DNA of 64,000 nucleotides from Glycomyces harbinensis (lineage in GTDB: Bacteria; Actinomycetota; Actinomycetes; Mycobacteriales; Micromonosporaceae). Below are positions 1-7,743 of this stretch, piece by piece (position 1 is the stretch's first letter; each line of letters starts with the position of its first letter). The stretch is taken from the NCBI RefSeq assembly GCF_900101745.1, contig NZ_FNAD01000001.1, forward strand, positions 248,001 to 312,000, read 5' to 3'. The position numbers and the translations under genes are program-made. The notes under the pieces were generated by a model. It searched no databases. It was not told the origin of the DNA and saw nothing but the letters and a program-made list of their open reading frames with translations.

Positions 1-334
1 TCCCGTAGGGGTAGAGCGTGTCGAGGACGACGAGGCGCGCGTCGTGCGCCGACGCGGCCCCGATGATCGCCTCGGTGACGCCCGGCAGGGTCGCGACCTG
101 GAGGTGGTACGCCACGTTGACGGCGTGGTAGATCACCGCGGCGCCCTCGGTGGCCGCGATGGCCCCCTCGGGCGTCGAGACGTCCGCCTTCAACCGCTCG
201 ATGCGGTCGTCGACCTGGGGGATCTCCCCGCGGGAGACGTGGCGGACGCGGTGGCCCCGCGAGGCGAGTTCGGCGGCGGTGGCGGTCCCGGCGGGTCCGG
301 CGCCGAGGACGACGTGGAGGTGCTGCTCGTTCAT
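1..334 (-). CDS. NAD(P)-binding Rossmann protein, epimerase/reductase-like (3' end cut off by window edge)
   Basis: About 111 N-terminal residues are visible, starting at ATG 334 with an AAGGAG ribosome site 8-9 bases upstream. The start reads MNEQHLHVVLGAGPAGTATA, a GxGxxG dinucleotide-binding loop on the first beta strand, followed by a typical Rossmann strand-helix pattern and a second strand ending in LVVLDTLYPYG. This fits NAD-dependent epimerase/dehydratase or NmrA-like short-chain reductases; the substrate cannot be told from the fragment. The gene lies directly downstream of a tetR gene on the same strand, and its leader carries a copy of the operator that also covers the tetR promoter, so it is probably the main target of that repressor. 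Confidence 0.75.
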   Translation of the reverse strand, partial: MNEQHLHVVLGAGPAGTATAAELASRGHRVRHVSRGEIPQVDDRIERLKADVSTPEGAIAATEGAAVIYHAVNVAYHLQVATLPGVTEAIIGAASAHDARLVVLDTLYPYG

Positions 335-355
335 GGCGGTACTCCTTCAATTGAA

Positions 356-373
356 TGAGTGGCTGTTCACTCA
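356..373. promoter_or_regulatory. TetR-type operator, copy 1
   Basis: TGAGTGGCTGTTCACTCA is an imperfect 18-bp palindrome 22 bases before the ATG of the Rossmann gene. It differs at two positions from the site at 1039-1056 in front of the tetR gene. The shared pattern TGAGTG-n-CTGT-n-CACTCA is of the length and symmetry bound by TetR dimers. Confidence 0.75.
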
Positions 374-446
374 CTATTTTGGTCAAAAGAACGCCCGCCT
401 GAGGCGGGTGCTCGTTCTCGACGTCCGCGGGGCGCGAACGCCGTGG

Positions 447-1037
447 TCAATCGGCGGGCGATCCGCTCGGCCTGGCGTCCGCGTGGCGGATGCCCTCGGT
501 CAAGAGCTTCGCCCACGGGGCGTCGACGTCGAAGGCGTCGATCGTGGTGAGCAGGTGGCACAGCTGGCCGACGGCCAGGAACTGCTGGATTCGCCACCCC
601 TCGACCCGCGTGCGGGACGCGAGGTAGTCGGTGAGTGCTGCGATGCCCCCGCGCACCGCCTCGCCGATCAACGGCTCGACCGTCGCGGCGGACTGCGCGT
701 GCACCTGGAGCATGAGGAGGTCGCGGTCCCCGATGAGGTCGGCGTACGCCTCGCCCATCGCGTCGAGCACTCCCGTCGGCGAGGCGTCCTCCGCCGAGTC
801 GCCCGCTCGCTTGAACTCCGCCATGATGCGCCGGTAGCACTCCTCGAGCGCGGCGGTGAACAACTGCGTCTTGGAGGTGAAGAGCTTGAGCACGTAGGCG
901 GGGGAGATGCCCGCGTGCTTCGCCACGTCGGCGATCGTGACGGCGTGGAAGCCGCCCTGCGCGAACGTCGCCACCGCACTGGAGACGACCTTCGCACGAC
1001 GTTCGTCGGCCGTGGAGAGCACGCGATCGGATTTCAT
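447..1037 (-). CDS. TetR-family transcriptional repressor
   Basis: 196 residues, normal for TetR proteins. The N-terminal three-helix DNA-binding domain spans about residues 13-60, with the HTH around ADVAKHAGISPAYVLKLF; the remaining residues form the helical ligand/dimer domain. The ATG at 1037 has no ribosome site. A promoter TTGACA-N18-TACAGT ends 7 bases before it, so the message is probably leaderless. An 18-bp operator overlaps the -10 hexamer, which implies autorepression, and a second copy precedes the next gene downstream (the Rossmann reductase). The ligand is unknown. A strong stem-loop upstream (1074-1100) separates it from the importer operon on the same strand. Confidence 0.92.
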   Translation of the reverse strand: MKSDRVLSTADERRAKVVSSAVATFAQGGFHAVTIADVAKHAGISPAYVLKLFTSKTQLFTAALEECYRRIMAEFKRAGDSAEDASPTGVLDAMGEAYADLIGDRDLLMLQVHAQSAATVEPLIGEAVRGGIAALTDYLASRTRVEGWRIQQFLAVGQLCHLLTTIDAFDVDAPWAKLLTEGIRHADARPSGSPAD

Positions 1038-1038
1038 G

Positions 1039-1074
1039 TGAGTGACTGTACACTCATTCTTTTCGCGATGTCAA
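1039..1074 (-). promoter_or_regulatory. tetR promoter with overlapping operator (copy 2)
   Basis: On the minus strand a -35 TTGACA (1069-1074) and a -10 TACAGT (1045-1050) are separated by 18 bases. The palindrome TGAGTGACTGTACACTCA at 1039-1056 (given as on the plus strand) covers the -10 and the start point and ends one base before the ATG. The geometry is that of a self-repressing regulator. Confidence 0.75.
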
Positions 1075-1100
1075 GCCGGGCCGCGCGAAGCGGCCCGGCT
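1074..1100 (-). terminator. Stem-loop after the CUT1 importer operon
   Basis: A perfect 11-bp GC-rich stem (1074-1084 with 1090-1100) around a five-base GCGAA loop lies 12 bases past the stop of the last permease gene. There is no clear U-run, as is usual for actinobacterial terminators. It abuts the tetR promoter and would insulate it from read-through. Confidence 0.65.
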
Positions 1101-1112
1101 CGACCTCCCGGG

Positions 1113-2003
1113 TCAGCCCTTCACGGCCCCGATGATCACGCCCTTCTTGAAGTGCTTCTGCACGAAGGGATAGATGATCAGCGCCGGCACGATCGCGATC
1201 ATCACGATCGCCATCTTCACCGCCAGCGTCGGCGGCGCGTTGCTCAGCCCCGACGCCTGCGGCAGCGGCGCCGACTCCACCACGTACGTCCGCAGCACCA
1301 GCGCCAGCGGCCACTTCGACGTGTCGTCGAGGTACAGGAACGCGTTGAACCAGTTGTTCCAGTACGCGACCGCGTAGAACAGCGTGACCACCGAGATCAC
1401 CGCCTTCGACAGCGGCGCCACGATCTGCCACAGCACGCGGAACTCCCCGGCCCCGTCGATGCGGGCCGCGTCGAACAGCTCCTGCGGGATGCTCATGAAG
1501 AACGCCCGCAGCACCACCACGTTGAACGCCGACACGGCCATCGGCAGGATGATCGCCAGGTAGTTGTCCCGCAGGCCGATCGCGCTGACCCACAGGTACA
1601 CCGGGATGAGCCCGGGGAAGACCACGAACATCATCAGCACCGAGAACAGGATCGTCTTGTGCCCGAACGAACCCGGGCGCGACAGCGAGTACGCCCCCAG
1701 GACCGAGACGACCACGCTGACGACCGTGCCGACCGCCGTGATCGCCAGCGACACGATCAGCGACCTGAGCACCACCGGGTTGCGGAACATCTGCTCGTAC
1801 GCGTCGAAGGTGATCCCGTCGCCCGGCCAGACCACGAGACCGCCCACGCGGTTCACCGTCTCCGAACTCGACAGGCTCGTCAGCGCGATCGTATAGAGCG
1901 GGAACAGGACCAGCAGCGCGATCACCACGATCGCCGCGCCCTTGGTCGCCTTCCCCGCGACGGTGGGCCGCTCCTCCCACGCCGCGCGTTTCACAGCACT
2001 CAT
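1113..2003 (-). CDS. Sugar ABC transporter permease, LplC/MalG-like
   Basis: 296 residues with six predicted membrane segments, the first at about residues 20-42. The EAA-loop, whose core reads ELFDAARIDGAGEFRVLWQI, contacts the ATPase and marks a binding-protein-dependent permease. The C-terminus (FVQKHFKKGVIIGAVKG) is characteristic of the LplC/YtcP branch of CUT1 permeases. The start codon overlaps the stop of the preceding permease by four bases (ATGA), so the two are translationally coupled. It is the last gene of a three-gene importer without an ATPase; a shared MsiK-type ATPase elsewhere probably powers it. The sugar is not evident, because no hydrolase gene sits in the operon. Confidence 0.9.
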   Translation of the reverse strand: MSAVKRAAWEERPTVAGKATKGAAIVVIALLVLFPLYTIALTSLSSSETVNRVGGLVVWPGDGITFDAYEQMFRNPVVLRSLIVSLAITAVGTVVSVVVSVLGAYSLSRPGSFGHKTILFSVLMMFVVFPGLIPVYLWVSAIGLRDNYLAIILPMAVSAFNVVVLRAFFMSIPQELFDAARIDGAGEFRVLWQIVAPLSKAVISVVTLFYAVAYWNNWFNAFLYLDDTSKWPLALVLRTYVVESAPLPQASGLSNAPPTLAVKMAIVMIAIVPALIIYPFVQKHFKKGVIIGAVKG

Positions 2004-2983
2004 GACTTGGAGTACACCCCCCGCTCGCCCATCATGTGGGCGGCCTTGTTGGCGGCGAGGATGAGCACGAGCCCCACCACGCCCTTGAACAGGCCCGCCG
2101 CGGCCCCGTAGTCGAAGTCGCCGGTGCGGATGCCGCTGTAGTACACGAAGGTGTCGAACACTTCCGACGCCTGCGAGCCGACCGCGCTGCGCTGCAGGAA
2201 GAACTGCTCGAACCCGACGTTGAGCGCGTCGCCCAGCCGCAGGATCAGCAGCAGCACGATCACCGGCCGGATGCCCGGCAGCGTGATGTGCCACAGGCGC
2301 CGCCACCGCCCCGCCCCGTCGACCGCGGCCGCCTCGTACAGGTTCGGGTCGATCGCGGCCAGCGCCGCCAGGAAGATGATCGCCCCGAAGCCCGCGTCCT
2401 TCCAGATCGCCTGCGAGGTCACCAGGAGCAGGAACGTGTCCGGATCGGTCATCCAGTCCACGCCCTCGAAGCCCCCGGCGCGCAGCAGCTGGTTGAGCAG
2501 GCCCGCCCCGCCGAGCATCTGCTGGAAGATCGCGATCACGAGCACCCAGGAGAAGAAGTACGGCAGGTACACCACGCTCTGTAGGAGCGAGCGCAGCTTC
2601 GCCGACACCAGCGAGTGCATCAGCAGCGCCAGCATGATCGGCACCGGGAAGTAGAACACCAGCTGGAACGCGGTGATCGACAGCGTGTTCACCATGGCCC
2701 GCATGAACTCCGGGTCCGAGAACAGCATCTGGAAGTGCGTGAAGCCGACCAGGCGCGAGCCGAAGATCCCGCCGGTGTAGGGCTTGTAGTCCTGGAAGGC
2801 GACCACGTTGCCCAGCGTCGGGATCCACCAGAACCCCCACACCAGGATCATCATCGGCGCGGCCATGAGGAGCAGCGGCCAGTCCCGGCGCAGCCGGGTC
2901 CTCCAGTGCACCTTCGGCTTCACCGCGCGTTTCGGAGCGTCCCCGGCCTTCGCGGCCGGGGACTCGACGGTCGGAGCGGTCAC
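2000..2983 (-). CDS. Sugar ABC transporter permease, LplB/MalF-like
   Basis: 327 residues. After a charged cytoplasmic N-terminus, the first membrane segment lies at about residues 35-55 and five more follow. The EAA-loop (NLYEAAAVDGAGRWRRLWHI) is intact. The family is the LplB/YteP group of CUT1 permeases. The GTG start at 2983 overlaps the stop of the binding-protein gene (GTGA) and its own stop overlaps the ATG of the second permease, giving a tightly coupled operon. The partner order SBP-permease-permease is the standard LplA-LplB-LplC arrangement. Confidence 0.9.
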   Translation of the reverse strand: MTAPTVESPAAKAGDAPKRAVKPKVHWRTRLRRDWPLLLMAAPMMILVWGFWWIPTLGNVVAFQDYKPYTGGIFGSRLVGFTHFQMLFSDPEFMRAMVNTLSITAFQLVFYFPVPIMLALLMHSLVSAKLRSLLQSVVYLPYFFSWVLVIAIFQQMLGGAGLLNQLLRAGGFEGVDWMTDPDTFLLLVTSQAIWKDAGFGAIIFLAALAAIDPNLYEAAAVDGAGRWRRLWHITLPGIRPVIVLLLILRLGDALNVGFEQFFLQRSAVGSQASEVFDTFVYYSGIRTGDFDYGAAAGLFKGVVGLVLILAANKAAHMMGERGVYSKS

Positions 2984-4650
2984 AGGCGGTCGTTGTCCTC
3001 GGCGACGCCGGTGTAGTACTCGCGGGCGGCGTCGCCGACCTTGGCGCGCCAGTCCTCCACGATGGTCGTCCAGGCGGCCACGTCGCGCTGGCCGCGGTAG
3101 ATCTCGTGGTGGGCGTCCTTCATCGGCTCGTTCTCGGCGGCGAGGTCGGAGGGCATCTCGACGCGCAGGCCCTGGAACGGGCTGGGGTCCAGGAACGGCG
3201 CGGCGTTGGTCTCCCACGCGTGCAGGGATTCGACCATGCCCGGGTACTGGAACTTGTTGTTGGCGTTGGACCGGCCGGAGAGGAACATGTAGGTGGGCGC
3301 GACCTCGGTCTGGCCGAGTTCGGTGCGCTGGGGCACGCCCTCGGCGTCGACGACGAAGTGGACGCCCTCGACGCCGTCGGAGACCAGGTCGGCCTCCACG
3401 GTGCCGAACGGGGTCGAGCACCAGTTGGCGACCCGCAGGCACTCCTTGACCCGCTCCTCGGAGAGGTCCTTCTTGATGAAGGTGAACATGCCGGCGGGGT
3501 CGTCGCGCCAGATCGTGGGCGTGCCTCCGGGCTCGCGTGCCATCGGGTTCACGACCTGGAGGTCGAACCCCTCCACGTTGCGGTAGGTCGCGAACATCTC
3601 GTGCCAGGCGCCGAGACCGTCCTCGTAGAACACGGCCTGGCCGGAGCCGATGATCTCCTTCGCGTTCGTGTTGCGGTCGGCCACGTAGTCGGGGTGGACC
3701 AGGCCCTTGTCGAACACGTTCCTGGTGAACTCGACGGCGGCGGCGAAGGCCTCGGTCTCGAACTTGTGGACCAGCTTCCCGTCCTCGACCTTCCAGAGCG
3801 TGGGCACGCCCATCGCCTCCTGGACCGTCTGGTCGAGGCTGGCGAACGCCCAGCGGTTGTTCGAGGGGTCGTTCACCTCTTCGGCGATCGCGAGCAGCTC
3901 GTCGAGATTGGTCGGATGCTCCAGGCCCAGCTCGTCCAGGATGTCCTGGCGGGCGAACATCGCGTTCGTGTAGGGCGACCGTTCCCAGGGGATGCCGAGG
4001 AGCTTGCCGCCGAAGACGCCCATCGCCCACGCGGCCGTCGGGTAGGAGGCGAGCAGCGGGTAGTCCGCGGCGGCCTTGTCGCCGGCGAGGTGGGGCGAGA
4101 GGTCGGCGAACAGCTCGTTCGCGGCCTCGGTGAAGTCGGAGAGGTTCACGATCTCCCAGCCCGGGATCTGGAACATGTCCGGGACGTCGCCGCCGGCGAG
4201 GGTCGTGGTGATCTTGTCGAGGTAGTTGTTGCCGTCGGCGATGTTGAACACGACGGTGCCGCCGAGGATCTCGTTGACCGCGGTGAAGTACGAGTTGTCG
4301 GGCAGGCCGGGCGGGGTCGGGTTCCACAGCGGGGTGATCGCGGTGATGTCCTCGCCGGTGGTCATCACGGGCTCGGTGACGGCGGTGACCGGCTCGGCCG
4401 GGCGCGAGAGGAAGCCGGGGGTCACGGTGCCGTCCGGCTCGCCGGGCAGATCGGGCTCGATCCCGCCCTCGTACGGCGTGTACGTGGGGAGCAGGTCGGC
4501 GAGTTCGTCGGACCCGGCGGCGGTGCCCTCGGGGCCTTCGTCGAGGTCGCCGCAGGCGGTGAGCGAGACGGTGACGGCGGCGGCGCCGCCGGCCTGGAAG
4601 AGGGTTCGGCGTTGGACGCGGTACTCGGGTCCGCTGGAGGTGTCGCCCAT
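2980..4650 (-). CDS. Extracellular sugar-binding lipoprotein, LplA-like, Tat-exported
   Basis: 556 residues, longer than the usual 420-450 of CUT1 binding proteins but normal for the LplA/YtcQ branch. The ATG at 4650 was chosen because a GAAAGG site precedes it and the peptide then starts with a clean signal: RVQRRTLF (twin arginine), a hydrophobic stretch, then the lipobox LTAC. It should therefore be exported folded by Tat and lipid-anchored outside the membrane, where it captures an oligosaccharide or related solute and delivers it to the two permeases downstream. The ligand is unknown: the operon holds no glycosidase and no local regulator other than the TetR further down. Confidence 0.88.
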   Translation of the reverse strand: MGDTSSGPEYRVQRRTLFQAGGAAAVTVSLTACGDLDEGPEGTAAGSDELADLLPTYTPYEGGIEPDLPGEPDGTVTPGFLSRPAEPVTAVTEPVMTTGEDITAITPLWNPTPPGLPDNSYFTAVNEILGGTVVFNIADGNNYLDKITTTLAGGDVPDMFQIPGWEIVNLSDFTEAANELFADLSPHLAGDKAAADYPLLASYPTAAWAMGVFGGKLLGIPWERSPYTNAMFARQDILDELGLEHPTNLDELLAIAEEVNDPSNNRWAFASLDQTVQEAMGVPTLWKVEDGKLVHKFETEAFAAAVEFTRNVFDKGLVHPDYVADRNTNAKEIIGSGQAVFYEDGLGAWHEMFATYRNVEGFDLQVVNPMAREPGGTPTIWRDDPAGMFTFIKKDLSEERVKECLRVANWCSTPFGTVEADLVSDGVEGVHFVVDAEGVPQRTELGQTEVAPTYMFLSGRSNANNKFQYPGMVESLHAWETNAAPFLDPSPFQGLRVEMPSDLAAENEPMKDAHHEIYRGQRDVAAWTTIVEDWRAKVGDAAREYYTGVAEDNDRL

Positions 4651-4766
4651 GGCGATGCCTTTCGTAGGGGGAGTCGAGGTGCTCTGCTGGTTTATGGCCG
4701 CAGGCGTCGCCAATGCCGGGTGTATGGAGTTTGCGAGGGTTCGGATTTTGTAGGGACGTACGATCA

Positions 4767-4796
4767 AATATAACTACATCGATGAGACCCGCGCAA
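4767..4796 (-). promoter_or_regulatory. Probable promoter of the LplABC-type operon
   Basis: On the minus strand TTGCGC (4791-4796), an 18-base spacer and TATATT (4767-4772) form a plausible sigma-70 promoter in an AT-rich patch of a GC-rich genome. It gives a leader of about 110 nt to the ATG at 4650. The spacer contains the palindrome CATCGATG. No regulator binding site could be assigned with confidence. Confidence 0.5.
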
Positions 4797-4935
4797 CACC
4801 CACCCCACTGAACGACTCCCGTCCAGCTCATCACGCCCACTGATAGTCCATAGTGGTCGGTATTGGTGCGGCGTGGCGAAACCGCCTCGGCCCGCCGCCC
4901 TGTTTGCGGCCCCTTCGCCGGGGTAGCCGCAGGTC

Positions 4936-5877
4936 ATGGCACCGACGAATGCGCAGACGATTCACGTGGACGGCCATGACGTCAAGGTCACGCATCCGGA
5001 CAAGGAGCTCTTTCCGGACGACGGGATCACGAAGAGCGACGTGGTCGACCACTACCGGGCGGTGTCGGCCGCGATGCTCCCGCACCTGGCCGGGCGCCCG
5101 CTGACGATGCGCCGCTACCCCGACGGGATCGACTCCGGCGGCTTCTTCCAGAAGCACGCCTCGGACTACTTCCCGGACTGGCTCCGCACCGCCGAGATGC
5201 CCATGCGCAGCGAGGAGGGCACGGTCGACCACGCGATCGCCGAGGACGAGGCCGCCCTGGTCTACCTCGCCAACCAGAACACCGTCGAGTTCCACGTCTG
5301 GCTCTCCACCGTCGAGAAGCCCGACCACCCCGACCGCCTGGTGATCGACATCGACCCGCCCGACGGCGTCACCGTCGCGACCCTGCGCGCGGTCGCGCGC
5401 CACGCCCGCGACCTCTACGCCGACGTGGGCCTGACGCCGTTCACGCAGGCCACCGGCGGGCGCGGCTTCCACGTGGTCGCGCCGCTGGACCGCTCGGCCG
5501 ACTTCGACCTCGTCCGCGACCTGGCCGACCGCCTCGCCGACCGCCTCGCGGCGAAGGAGCCCGACCTGCTGACCACCGAGCAGCGCAAGAACAAGCGCGG
5601 CGACCGGATCTTCCTGGACGTCAACCGCAACGCCTACGGCCAGACCTTCGTCGCGCCGTACTCGCTGCGCGCGCGGCCCGGCGCGGGCGTCGCGACGCCG
5701 CTGGACTGGTCCGAGCTCGGCCGCGCGACCCCGAACGGCAGCACCGTCGCGAGCATCCGCAGGCGCCTGGCACGCAAGACCGACCCGTGGGCCGGCATCG
5801 ACGACCACGCGGGCGCCGCGGGCGAGGCCCGCGAGCGCCTCGACGCGCTCGAGGACGCGCCCAGAAATCCCCGGTGA
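4936..5877 (+). CDS. Stand-alone LigD-type polymerase domain (archaeo-eukaryotic primase superfamily)
   Basis: 313 residues consisting only of the PolDom module. The metal-binding DxD is in VIDIDPP (D138, D140) and the third carboxylate is D228 in IFLDVNRN. The nucleotide-binding TGGRGFH motif is near residue 175, and RPLTMRRYPDG and FFQKHAS fit the family. In non-homologous end joining such domains add nucleotides, often ribonucleotides, and tidy broken ends before ligation. The ligase and nuclease domains of full LigD are absent and no Ku or ligase gene lies in the window, so partners must be encoded elsewhere. The ribosome site is weak. A DUF427 gene follows after about 100 bp. Confidence 0.9.
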   Translation: MAPTNAQTIHVDGHDVKVTHPDKELFPDDGITKSDVVDHYRAVSAAMLPHLAGRPLTMRRYPDGIDSGGFFQKHASDYFPDWLRTAEMPMRSEEGTVDHAIAEDEAALVYLANQNTVEFHVWLSTVEKPDHPDRLVIDIDPPDGVTVATLRAVARHARDLYADVGLTPFTQATGGRGFHVVAPLDRSADFDLVRDLADRLADRLAAKEPDLLTTEQRKNKRGDRIFLDVNRNAYGQTFVAPYSLRARPGAGVATPLDWSELGRATPNGSTVASIRRRLARKTDPWAGIDDHAGAAGEARERLDALEDAPRNPR

Positions 5878-5979
5878 GCCGGTGCCCCCGGCCCTTCCCG
5901 GAGTACGGTCGACCGTGTGATCGCCCCGGCGGCGAGGCCGGTCCGGTCAGCCCCGCAACGACGACGAAGGAGACGCCCG

Positions 5980-6378
5980 ATGTCCCGTGAGATCAGGATT
6001 CCCGGCCCGGACCACCCGATCGAGGTCCGCCGGAACCCGAATCGCCTCCGCGTGACCGCCAAGGACGGAGGCGAGGTCATCGCCGACACGACCGCCGCCC
6101 TCACCCTCAGCGAGGCCGACTACCCGCCCGTGGACTACCTCCCACTGGCCGACGTGGACCAGAACCTCCTGGCGCGCACGGACAGCCACACCTACTGCCC
6201 CTACAAGGGCGAGGCGTCCTACTACAGCCTCGTCACCGCCGGGAAGGAGATCGCCGACGCGGTGTGGGTCTACGAGCGGCCGCACGCGGCCGTGCCGGAG
6301 ATCGCGGGCCACGTCGCCTTCTACCCGCAGTACGTGGAGACCACCGTCGCCGAGTCCGAACAGGACCGCGGCGACTAG
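5980..6378 (+). CDS. DUF427 domain protein
   Basis: 132 residues from the ATG at 5980, which has GAAGGAGA about 10 bases upstream. The family hallmark is the compact beta fold with HTYCPYKGEASYYSL in the middle and VWVYERP and AFYPQYVE near the end. DUF427 proteins are common in actinobacteria and their biochemical role is not established. Its last four bases overlap the stop of the convergent ROK gene, leaving no room for a terminator. It probably shares a transcript with the polymerase-domain gene upstream, but nothing in the sequence links their functions. Confidence 0.85.
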   Translation: MSREIRIPGPDHPIEVRRNPNRLRVTAKDGGEVIADTTAALTLSEADYPPVDYLPLADVDQNLLARTDSHTYCPYKGEASYYSLVTAGKEIADAVWVYERPHAAVPEIAGHVAFYPQYVETTVAESEQDRGD

Positions 6379-7586
6379 GAGACCGCGGTCCGCAGTTCGG
6401 GGTTCGGGGACTCGAGGAGGTTGCGCAGCACCACGGCCGCGCCGCCGACCGCCGTCGCCTGCGCGACGTCCCCGGCGAGCTCGACCTCCACGGTGTGCAC
6501 GTGCCGCATGAACACCCGCCGGTTGAGCACCACCTGGAGGACGTCCCGGTAGGCCGGCCCGGACTCGGTGAACGCGTGCCCGGCGAGCACGACCCGGCCC
6601 ACGTCGAACATGTTCACCAGCGAGACCGTGGCGATCGCGAGCCGCTGCGCGGAGTCGGCGATGAGCGCGGCCGCCTCGGCGTTCCCCTCGCGCGCGGCGC
6701 GCCCGATGAGGTTGAAGTCGGTGAGCGTGTCGGCGCCCAGGCCCAGCCGGGCCGCGAGCGCCGGGTTCTCAAGGGCCCGTTCGACGACCGGGCGCGGACC
6801 CGCGATCGGGTCGAGGCACCCGCGGTTGCCGCACGGGCACTCCTCGCCGAGCGCGTCGACCGAGATGTGGCCGAGTTCCACGCCGTTCGAGGTCACCCCG
6901 CGATAGGGGTGCCCGTCGAGGATGACGCCGCCGCCGATGCCGCCGGACATGAACACGACCGCGAAGTTCGAGCCCGACCCGCCCTGGGTCTGCACGCCCA
7001 GCCCCGCGGCGGTCGCGTCGTTCTCCAGCGCCACGGGCAGTCCGGTCGCGGCGGCGAGGGTCTCGGCCAGCGGGTACCGGAGCCATTCGGGCGTCGGGTG
7101 GGGCGTGATCACCACGCCCGCTTCGCGGTCCTGGGGCCCGTAGGTGGCGAGCCCGAGGCCGAGCACCTTCTCGCGGGGCACGGCCGCTTCGTCGAGCATC
7201 GAGCGCACCTGCCCGGCGAGGTCGGCGACGACCTCGGCGATCGGCCGCTTGCCCGAGCCGGGCATGTCGTGGCGGACCACGACCCGGCCGGCCAGGTCGA
7301 CCACGACGCCGACCGCCGCGAACTGGTCGAGCTGGACGCCGACCATGTAGCAGGCGTCGGCCCTGATCCCGATGAGCCGCCTGGGGGTCCCGCGGTTCGC
7401 GGGCGCGGTGCCGACCTCGTGGACCAGGCCCAGCGCCGTGAGTTTGCGGACCGCGTGCGTCATCGTGGCCTGCGTCAGGCCGGTGGCGTCGGCCAGCTCG
7501 ACGCGGCTGACGGCCCCGCGCTCGCGGATGATGTCGAGCACCACGGCCAGCGTCGGCAGTCGGGTGTCGGCGCCGAACGAGCGCAA
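6375..7586 (-). CDS. ROK-family transcriptional regulator (copy 1)
   Basis: 403 residues. A winged-helix domain at about 10-75 (VELADATGLTQATMTHAV) is followed by an actin-like ROK domain with the zinc-binding signature CPCGNRGCLDP and a GIGGG phosphate loop. ROK repressors of this type bind a sugar and release operators of sugar genes. The start is TTG at 7586, preceded by GGAG seven bases upstream. It is the third same-strand gene after ROK copy 2 and the GH36 alpha-galactosidase, from which a strong stem-loop separates it. It is similar over its whole length to the ROK protein at 10068-11288. Confidence 0.9.
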   Translation of the reverse strand: MRSFGADTRLPTLAVVLDIIRERGAVSRVELADATGLTQATMTHAVRKLTALGLVHEVGTAPANRGTPRRLIGIRADACYMVGVQLDQFAAVGVVVDLAGRVVVRHDMPGSGKRPIAEVVADLAGQVRSMLDEAAVPREKVLGLGLATYGPQDREAGVVITPHPTPEWLRYPLAETLAAATGLPVALENDATAAGLGVQTQGGSGSNFAVVFMSGGIGGGVILDGHPYRGVTSNGVELGHISVDALGEECPCGNRGCLDPIAGPRPVVERALENPALAARLGLGADTLTDFNLIGRAAREGNAEAAALIADSAQRLAIATVSLVNMFDVGRVVLAGHAFTESGPAYRDVLQVVLNRRVFMRHVHTVEVELAGDVAQATAVGGAAVVLRNLLESPNPELRTAVS

Positions 7587-7703
7587 TGCGGTCTCCTTAC
7601 TCGGGGCGAGCGGGGTCGGTGAACCCCTGGCGGGCAGGGATCACCTTACTGGACGCGCTCGGACCGCGGCCGGGCGAAATCGGCGGCGGCCGCGCACACT
7701 GGC

Positions 7704-7737
7704 GGGGCCGCCCGCCCGTTCCCGGACGGACGGCCCC
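7704..7737 (-). terminator. Stem-loop between alpha-galactosidase and ROK 1
   Basis: Read on the minus strand, a 14-bp stem pairs fully when two G-U wobbles are allowed, around a six-base loop. It lies just past the stop of the GH36 gene. On the plus strand the same positions would be C-A mismatches, so the hairpin is specific to the minus-strand transcript. Confidence 0.6.
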
Positions 7738-7743
7738 GGACCG

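Noticed and set aside
3106-4773. A 555-codon plus-strand frame opposite the first binding-protein gene
   Set aside because: The minus-strand frame has twin-arginine signal and lipobox and sits in an operon; the plus frame is Val/Gly/Arg-rich without motifs.
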